DNA from: an uncultured Bacteroidales bacterium
GTDB taxonomy: Bacteria; Bacteroidota; Bacteroidia; Bacteroidales; GWA2-32-17
Assembly: GCA_937960415.1 (NCBI GenBank)
Contig: CALGPK010000087.1
Coordinates: forward strand, 1-42,425
Length of the DNA stretch: 42,425 bases
Direction of reading: 5' to 3'
The first letter of the stretch is position 1, and each line of letters opens with the position of its first letter. Positions 37,188-42,425 of this stretch are shown one piece after another. The position numbers and the translations under genes are program-made. The notes under the pieces were generated by a model. The model was not told the origin of the DNA, did no database searches, and saw only the letters and a list, made by a program, of their open reading frames with translations.

Positions 37188-38287
37188 AAAAAGATAAAAA
37201 GAAAATGTTAGTTATTTGTCCCTATCCCCAAAATTGTGCTCCCAGCCAACGACTAAAATTCGAACAATATTATCCAATTTTCGAAGAAAATGGTTTTTTA
37301 ATTATCGTTTCGTCCTTTGTGTCTCCTAAATTTTGGAATATATTATATAAGAAAGGTTATTGGTTAAAAAAACTCTGGTTTACCTTTCTTGGCTATCTTA
37401 CTCGAATCTATGATCTATTTCGATTAAAAAAATACGATATTGTTTACATACATTTATGGGTAACCCCATTCGGCCCTCCATTTTTTGAATGGTTGTATCG
37501 TAAATTGGCAAAAAAAATAGTGTACGACATAGACGACATGATTTTTTTAGGTCATGTGAGCAGAGCCAACAAACGATTTAAACTATTAAAAGGAAAGAAA
37601 AAAATGATACGATTAATGAAGGATGCCGATCATGTCATTACATGCACACCTTCGCTCGATGAGTTTGTTAGAAACTTTAATGCTAATACTACCGACATAT
37701 CATCAACAATAAATACGGATATTTACTTGCCAAAATCTGACTATAACCTATCAGAACCAGTAATTATTGGATGGAGTGGTAGCCATAGCACCTCAACATA
37801 TTTGAAACTGTTGGAGCCAGTGTTTGAAAAATTATTACAAACACAACTAAATTTTAAAGTATTGGTCGTAGGAGATAAAAATTTTTCTTTTTCAAACACA
37901 AACATTCCAGTGGAAGCCATTGAATGGAATTTAGCCAATGAAGTATCTGATTTGCAAAAGTTCGATATTGGTGTATACCCTTTACCCGATGAGCCATGGG
38001 TATATGGGAAAAGCGGATTAAAGGCATTGCAATATATGGCATTGGGCATCCCAACAATAGCAACAGCCATAGGAGCAAACTTTCGCATAATAGAGCACGA
38101 GGTTGATGGTTTTTTGGTTGAAGACAATCGGGTTGAAGAATGGGTAAATATTATTAAACGATTGGTAAACGATAAAAATTTAAGGATTCAGGTTGGTAAA
38201 AATGCTCGTGAAAAAGTATTAAAAGAATTTTCTGTTAAAGCAAATGCAGAAAAATACTTGAACGTGCTTAAAAAAATTAATTCCTGA
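37184..38287 (+). CDS. GT4-type glycosyltransferase
   Basis: A 367-residue protein of the group 1 glycosyltransferases. N-terminus LVICPYPQNCAPSQRLKFEQ; an aromatic, basic stretch (residues 40-70) that may touch the membrane; VYDIDDMIFLGH; VIIGWSGSHSTSTYLKLLEP at the start of the C-terminal half; and the donor-site motif YGKSGLKALQYMALGIPTIA followed by IIEHEVDGFLVED. It overlaps the previous glycosyltransferase by ATGA, so the two probably act in the same pathway. The stop lies 3 bp before the 3' end of the convergent tRNA-His gene. Confidence 0.85.
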   Translation: MKKDKKKMLVICPYPQNCAPSQRLKFEQYYPIFEENGFLIIVSSFVSPKFWNILYKKGYWLKKLWFTFLGYLTRIYDLFRLKKYDIVYIHLWVTPFGPPFFEWLYRKLAKKIVYDIDDMIFLGHVSRANKRFKLLKGKKKMIRLMKDADHVITCTPSLDEFVRNFNANTTDISSTINTDIYLPKSDYNLSEPVIIGWSGSHSTSTYLKLLEPVFEKLLQTQLNFKVLVVGDKNFSFSNTNIPVEAIEWNLANEVSDLQKFDIGVYPLPDEPWVYGKSGLKALQYMALGIPTIATAIGANFRIIEHEVDGFLVEDNRVEEWVNIIKRLVNDKNLRIQVGKNAREKVLKEFSVKANAEKYLNVLKKINS

Positions 38288-38292
38288 GGTTG

Positions 38293-38367
38293 GGTGGAAG
38301 ACCGGATTCGAACCGGCGACCTCCAGAGCCACAATCTGGCGCTCTAACCAGCTGAGCTACGACCACC
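38293..38367 (-). tRNA. tRNA-His (anticodon GTG) with acceptor-stem mismatches
   Basis: A cloverleaf can be folded by hand. The D-arm is GCTC/GAGC, the anticodon stem CCAGA/TCTGG holds loop TTGTGGC (anticodon GTG), the variable loop has five bases and the T-arm is GCCGG TTCGAAT CCGGT. The encoded G at -1 and C at 73 are tRNA-His hallmarks. The acceptor strands are GTGGTCG and CTTCCAC: positions 1-4 and 7 pair, but 5-68 is T-T and 6-67 is C-T. The CCA end is not encoded in full. It lies antisense at the end of the glycosyltransferase operon. Confidence 0.88.
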
Positions 38368-38395
38368 ATTTGAGACCGCAAATATATAAAAAAAA

Positions 38396-38908
38396 TTAAC
38401 ACATACTTTTATCTCGACTTAATTTATCTTCGTTTTTCATTTTTTTTAGGTTTAACTTGCGTTCTTCGGCTATCCAACCTAATAAAGTGATAGTAATATG
38501 AATAAAACTGGCAACACCCGAAAGGGCTAAAATATAAGCAAAAAACTTTCCAAAATCGCTATAAACATAAAACGCAGTAATAAACAACGACATCCATATT
38601 CCGGCACACCATGGGCAAGTAAGAAAATATTGTGAGCTTTTTATTAAGCCATTTTCAGAAACAGAGTTTTTAATACCATCGCGAATAAAATTTAAAACTT
38701 TATCATATACTAGCAATCGAGTTAGGCGATATGCTGATAACGAAAGAATAATAAAATCGAAAACACTAAGTTGCTGAATCAAAAAAGAATGTGAAATTAA
38801 AAATGAAGCAATCAAAACGGTAATTGCTAGAAATATAATGGTGTAAACAAAATTCCAGAAGTATTCGCTTTTAAACATAACATTGTTGGCTTTTTTACAA
38901 ATAAACAA
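38396..38908 (-). CDS. DUF1360 family membrane protein
   Basis: A 170-residue protein with about four hydrophobic segments. An ATG at 38878 gives a 160-residue alternative (MFKSEYFWNF). Family features are LSAYRLTRLLVYDKVLNFIR and FLTCPWCAGIWMSLFI, as in DUF1360 proteins of Firmicutes and phage-like settings. The role is unknown; an inner-membrane location is predicted. Its 3' end lies 28 bp from tRNA-His on the same strand; it is divergent from the secreted-protein operon. Confidence 0.78.
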   Translation of the reverse strand: MFICKKANNVMFKSEYFWNFVYTIIFLAITVLIASFLISHSFLIQQLSVFDFIILSLSAYRLTRLLVYDKVLNFIRDGIKNSVSENGLIKSSQYFLTCPWCAGIWMSLFITAFYVYSDFGKFFAYILALSGVASFIHITITLLGWIAEERKLNLKKMKNEDKLSRDKSMC

Positions 38909-38933
38909 ATTTTTTTTTACTTAAAAAAGGATT

Positions 38934-38941
38934 TACTTTTG
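38934..38941 (+). promoter_or_regulatory. Candidate -7 element of the secreted-protein operon
   Basis: TACTTTTG matches TAnnTTTG exactly. A start near 38948 leaves a leader of about 43 nt before ATG 38991. Confidence 0.5.
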
Positions 38942-38990
38942 CAGGCAACTTTTTTATAGATAAATTTGACTTATTAATAAATTTATGTTT

Positions 38991-39380
38991 ATGAAAGCAC
39001 TAAAATTGTTTTTCGTTTTATCGTTTATGCTTGTTGTAATATTTGCCTATAGCCAGGAACAAGCATTAAAAGTTGAATTTTTAAAAACAGATAATTATTA
39101 TCTAAAAACGTTAAATGATGGTAAAAAAGAGTGTGTATTCTTGATAGATGGCATCAAATCTCAAAAGCAAGCCGAAAGTTTGCAAAATTATATCAGGGGT
39201 TATAGAGGTGTACAAGAGTTTAATTTAATAAAAGAAGCCAGCGGAAAATACAAAGCATCTGGTATTTATTATTCTTTTGCCAATGCGGCTTATTTTAAAT
39301 ACTTGTTTCAATTAATAAATGTTGACAAAGTATTTCTCAATAACGAGTGGATTAAATTAGAACAATTAAATACATTATAA
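38991..39380 (+). CDS. Small secreted protein of unknown function
   Basis: A 129-residue protein from ATG 38991; ATG 38985 adds two residues. Signal peptide of about 20 residues ending FAYSQ. The mature part, about 108 residues, has a pattern (CVFLIDGIKSQKQAESLQNY, then IRGYRGVQEFNLI) that suggests a small ferredoxin-like alpha/beta fold as in heavy-metal-associated domains, but it lacks their CxxC metal motif. I do not recognise a family. It starts an operon with the giant protein 3 bp downstream, so it may be a partner or chaperone of that protein. Confidence 0.72.
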   Translation: MKALKLFFVLSFMLVVIFAYSQEQALKVEFLKTDNYYLKTLNDGKKECVFLIDGIKSQKQAESLQNYIRGYRGVQEFNLIKEASGKYKASGIYYSFANAAYFKYLFQLINVDKVFLNNEWIKLEQLNTL

Positions 39381-39383
39381 CTT

Positions 39384-42300
39384 ATGAAAACAAAGTATTT
39401 GCTTTTATTATTGCTTGCATTACCATTTTATTTTTACGGTCAATTGCAAGTAAATGGATCTATGACGCCTCAGCAGTTAGTTCAAAATGTTCTTGTAGGC
39501 GGAGGTGTTAACGTGTCAAATATAACATATACTGGTCCTAACAACTGTATAGGTTACTTTTCAAATGGTCAAACAACAAATTTGGGTTTAACCAATGGTA
39601 TTATAATGTCTACTGGTGGCATAAATAATGTGCCAAATCCTGGCTCATACTTTTTAAGTAATAACATGGGAGGCAGTGGAGACCCTTTATTATCACAAAT
39701 TTCCGGTGGTTATCAATCATACGATGCAGTAGTACTTACTTTTTCATTTACACCATTATCAACTCCGGTTCAGTTCCGATATGTTTTTGGGAGTGAAGAA
39801 TATCCTGAATATGTTTGTTCTCAATTCAACGATGCTTTCGGATTTTTCGTTACAGGTCCTAATCCACAAGGTGGTAATTACAATAACTATAATATTGCAC
39901 GAATCCCTAATACAAATATTCCGGTAACTATAAACTCTGTCAATCCGGGCGTTCCTGGTTCTTATGGTAGCTCTTCCAATTGCATTTCATTGAACTACTC
40001 TCAATATTATGTAAATAATGCTAACGGTTCAACCATTTGTTTTGATGGATTTACAACAGTACTAACTGCAACCGTTGATGTTATTCCTTGTCAAACTTAC
40101 CAAATAAAAATTGCTATTTCTGATATAGGCGATGGCATTTACGATTCCGGTGTATTTTTAGAAGCTAATAGTTTTCAATCGAGCGCAATAAATGCTGCTT
40201 ATTATTTTACCAATCCATCGTTAGGACAACAAGCAATAGAAGGTTGTTCCAATGCTCTGGTTTCATTTACTTTAAATCAACCAGCAACTCAACCAGTGGT
40301 GGTTAATTATACTATTGGAGGTACTGCAACCAATGGAGTAGATTACCAAACTATTCCATCATCGGTTACTATTCCAGCCGGTTCCGATTCTGTCGGATTC
40401 TTTATTCAACCTATATTAGATGGTATTACAGAAGGAACCGAATATGTTGTTTTAATAGTACAGGTTTCGGCTTGTGCTACCGATACCATCATTATTCCTA
40501 TTGTTGACAATACTCCGGTTCAGGTTGCAACCAGTAACGATATAACTATTTGCGATGGACAACAGCCAGTATCTTTCAATGCCACCGGATCGGGTGGAGT
40601 TGCACCCCTCACATATAACTGGAGCGGAGGATTAGGAACAAATCCCAATGTTACCATCAGCCCGCCCGTTGGAAATTACACGTATGTCGTAACAGTTACA
40701 GACGCCTGTGGAAGAACAGCAACTGATAACATTAATGTAACAGTTTTGCAAACACCAACGTCTGATTTTACTGCTGTTACACCAATTTGTGCAGGCACCC
40801 CAAGTGATATTAATTACACAGGTAGTGGGGGAAGTACTTTTGTTTGGAACTTTAATGGCGCAACTATTTTAAGTGGAACTCCTCCCGGACCTGGTCCTTA
40901 TCAAATCACATGGAATACTGCTGGTACTTATGCAGTTACGCTACAAGTTCAGGCAGCCAATGGATGTTGGAGTGTACCCGATACTCAGTATATAATGGTT
41001 TTAGCAGCAGGAACACCCAACTGCTGTCAATTTCCAACGCCGTACGCAGGCCCAGATAAGACAGTTTGCGGTTTAACTACTACATTCAATGCTGATCCTC
41101 CTGATAATCCAAGTTATGTAGGTATATGGTCACAAGTTAGTGGACCAGGTACATCTACTTTTGGACAACAAGGATATTTTGCTAGTTCAGTTACCGTTTC
41201 GCAACCTGGAACATATACATTTCAATGGAAAGAAATTAATGGTCCCTGCGATTCGTTAGACCAGGTAACCATTACCTTTATTCAAAATCCTGTTCCCAAT
41301 GCAGGTCCCGATGCTTCAGTATGTGGCTTGCAATATACCATGCAGGCATCGCTTAGTACTCAAGGTACAGGATCATGGAGCGGAACAGGCATTGTAAATC
41401 CTTCAAACCCTAATACCAATGTGGTAGTACCTATCTATGGAACTTATACTTACGTGTGGACAGAAAATAATCAGGGATGCATAGCACACGATACAGTAGT
41501 TGTTACATTTTTAGTTGTACCTACTCCAAATGCTGGAACAGATACAACTGCTTGTGGTAAAACGGTAACGCTGGTAGCCGATTCCACTTATCCTGGTTAC
41601 TGGTCTGGACCACAAGGTGTTATTTATGTTAACGGTATAACATCTCCTACTACTCAAATTATTGTACCGAATTATGCAGGAAATTCTTATCAGGCTACCT
41701 TCACATGGACACAGACAAATGGTCCTTGTTCGGCTTCCGACAATGTTACTATTACATTTATTCGCCCACCTCATGCCGAAGCTGGTAATAATACTATTTC
41801 TGTATGCGGTACCTCTGCTACGATGGCTGCTGATACTATCGGTAGTGGTATCATACAAGGATATTGGTATTCTGTACCAAATGGTCCTACTATTAATCAG
41901 ACCGGCGCTATACCCTGGAATGCAACTGTTGATATTTCTAACATGGGACCAAGTGCATTCCACCATTCAGTTGGTGAGTTTTGGTTGTACTGGGTCGTTT
42001 ATAACGGACAATGTACCAATTACGATTCAGTAAGAGTACTATTCTTCGAAATACCCAATGCTTATGCAGGTGAAGACACATCAATATGCGGAAAATCTTA
42101 TAATTTATCTGCTACATGGAGCATAAATAATCCTGTTGGTTTATGGTCAACATTATCAGGTCCAGGTACAGCTAATTTTTCGCATCCTACAAGCAGAAAT
42201 ACTTTAGTTACAGTTACTCAATTTGGAATATATCAATTCATTTGGCGCGAAATGAATGCAGGAAGAACTTCATGTTATAGTGAAGATACGATTACCGTCG

Positions 42301-42425
42301 AATTTAAAGTTACCCCCATGCCCGATGCTGGTTTAGATCAGGCTGTTTGTGGCAAGTTTGCTTATCTATGTGCAACTCCTTCAGTTCCTGGTGGTCAATG
42401 GAGTGGACCTACAGGTGTTGCCTAT
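39384..42425 (+). CDS. Giant secreted protein with choice-of-anchor L, Calx-beta and PKD-like repeats (3' cut by window)
   Basis: An open frame of 1014 codons that runs through the right edge; no stop is seen. It begins MKTKYLLLLLLALPFYFYGQ, a signal peptide. Next is a choice-of-anchor L domain (about 25-270), seen in TPQQLVQNVLVGGGVNVSN, LTNGIIMSTGG, FRYVFGSEEYPEYVCSQFND and EANSFQS. A Calx-beta-like unit (NYTIGGTATNGVDYQTIPSS, TEGTEYVVLIV) and PKD-like units (NWSGGLGTNPNV, FVWNFNGATILSG) follow, then at least six units starting AGxDxxxCG. By analogy with the other giant genes it should end in a T9SS sorting domain, which is out of view. Surface adhesin-like; ligand unknown. Confidence 0.85.
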   Translation, partial: MKTKYLLLLLLALPFYFYGQLQVNGSMTPQQLVQNVLVGGGVNVSNITYTGPNNCIGYFSNGQTTNLGLTNGIIMSTGGINNVPNPGSYFLSNNMGGSGDPLLSQISGGYQSYDAVVLTFSFTPLSTPVQFRYVFGSEEYPEYVCSQFNDAFGFFVTGPNPQGGNYNNYNIARIPNTNIPVTINSVNPGVPGSYGSSSNCISLNYSQYYVNNANGSTICFDGFTTVLTATVDVIPCQTYQIKIAISDIGDGIYDSGVFLEANSFQSSAINAAYYFTNPSLGQQAIEGCSNALVSFTLNQPATQPVVVNYTIGGTATNGVDYQTIPSSVTIPAGSDSVGFFIQPILDGITEGTEYVVLIVQVSACATDTIIIPIVDNTPVQVATSNDITICDGQQPVSFNATGSGGVAPLTYNWSGGLGTNPNVTISPPVGNYTYVVTVTDACGRTATDNINVTVLQTPTSDFTAVTPICAGTPSDINYTGSGGSTFVWNFNGATILSGTPPGPGPYQITWNTAGTYAVTLQVQAANGCWSVPDTQYIMVLAAGTPNCCQFPTPYAGPDKTVCGLTTTFNADPPDNPSYVGIWSQVSGPGTSTFGQQGYFASSVTVSQPGTYTFQWKEINGPCDSLDQVTITFIQNPVPNAGPDASVCGLQYTMQASLSTQGTGSWSGTGIVNPSNPNTNVVVPIYGTYTYVWTENNQGCIAHDTVVVTFLVVPTPNAGTDTTACGKTVTLVADSTYPGYWSGPQGVIYVNGITSPTTQIIVPNYAGNSYQATFTWTQTNGPCSASDNVTITFIRPPHAEAGNNTISVCGTSATMAADTIGSGIIQGYWYSVPNGPTINQTGAIPWNATVDISNMGPSAFHHSVGEFWLYWVVYNGQCTNYDSVRVLFFEIPNAYAGEDTSICGKSYNLSATWSINNPVGLWSTLSGPGTANFSHPTSRNTLVTVTQFGIYQFIWREMNAGRTSCYSEDTITVEFKVTPMPDAGLDQAVCGKFAYLCATPSVPGGQWSGPTGVAY
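41038..42425 (+). repeat. Six AGxDxxxCG Ig-like coding repeats, continuing past the edge
   Basis: Units start near 41038, 41286, 41519, 41766, 42050 and 42315 with PYAGPDKTVCG, PNAGPDASVCG, PNAGTDTTACG, AEAGNNTISVCG, AYAGEDTSICG and PDAGLDQAVCG. Each then has a hydrophobic turn, a GxW(S) core, and TYxxxWxExNGxC or a similar close. Lengths vary around 78-95 residues, so they are diverged, not recent copies. Confidence 0.8.

Noticed and set aside
41511-41966. 151-codon minus-strand and 123-codon plus-strand frames near the right edge
   Set aside because: Both lie within the in-frame 1014-codon giant gene with clear repeats; the frames arise from its repetitive composition.

Overview
The window is AT-rich chromosomal DNA from a member of the Bacteroidota. 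The evidence is several secreted proteins with type IX secretion (T9SS) C-terminal sorting domains, SprB/PKD-type surface proteins, a TonB-dependent receptor, a single-cytochrome-subunit succinate dehydrogenase, and several promoters of the Bacteroidota type (TTG, about 19 nt, TAnnTTTG). I cannot name the species. I see no rRNA, CRISPR array, prophage or insertion sequence.

Layout. (1) 331-3415: a cyanophycin-synthetase-like ATP-grasp enzyme whose Mur-ligase part is degenerate, followed by isoaspartyl dipeptidase; together they suggest a beta-aspartyl dipeptide polymerising and hydrolysing pair. (2) 3535-7990 (minus): a membrane-anchored small protein, a heme-type TonB-dependent receptor and a T9SS-sorted RCC1 propeller in one apparent operon. 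(3) 8275-10692: a divergent membrane pyrophosphatase. (4) 11100-14699: pstSCAB phosphate transporter, without phoU. (5) 14949-16692 (minus): an ECF sigma factor overlapping an anti-sigma-like membrane protein that ends in a T9SS type B sorting domain. (6) 16885-17175: a DciA-like DUF721 protein. (7) 17168-26227 (minus): two giant secreted T9SS type B proteins that share a C-terminal block of about 580 residues. (8) 26438-31450: a TPR/PD40 protein related to PorE but lacking its OmpA domain, overlapping sdhCAB. (9) 31462-32963 (minus): SiaC and a tandem double SiaB-type kinase. (10) 33031-33939 (minus) LD-carboxypeptidase, diverging from metG and two GT4 glycosyltransferases (33986-38287). (11) 38293-38908: tRNA-His with a mismatched acceptor stem, and a DUF1360 membrane protein. 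(12) 38991 to the right edge: a small secreted protein and a third giant secreted protein, cut off by the window end.

Two themes recur. One is surface export through T9SS (five sorted or probably sorted proteins, plus a sigma/anti-sigma pair carrying the same sorting domain). The other is core energy and membrane metabolism (pyrophosphatase, succinate dehydrogenase, phosphate uptake, cell-wall recycling). The least ordinary pieces are the CphA2-like/IadA pair, the sorting domain on an anti-sigma-like protein, the SiaB-SiaB fusion and the odd tRNA-His.
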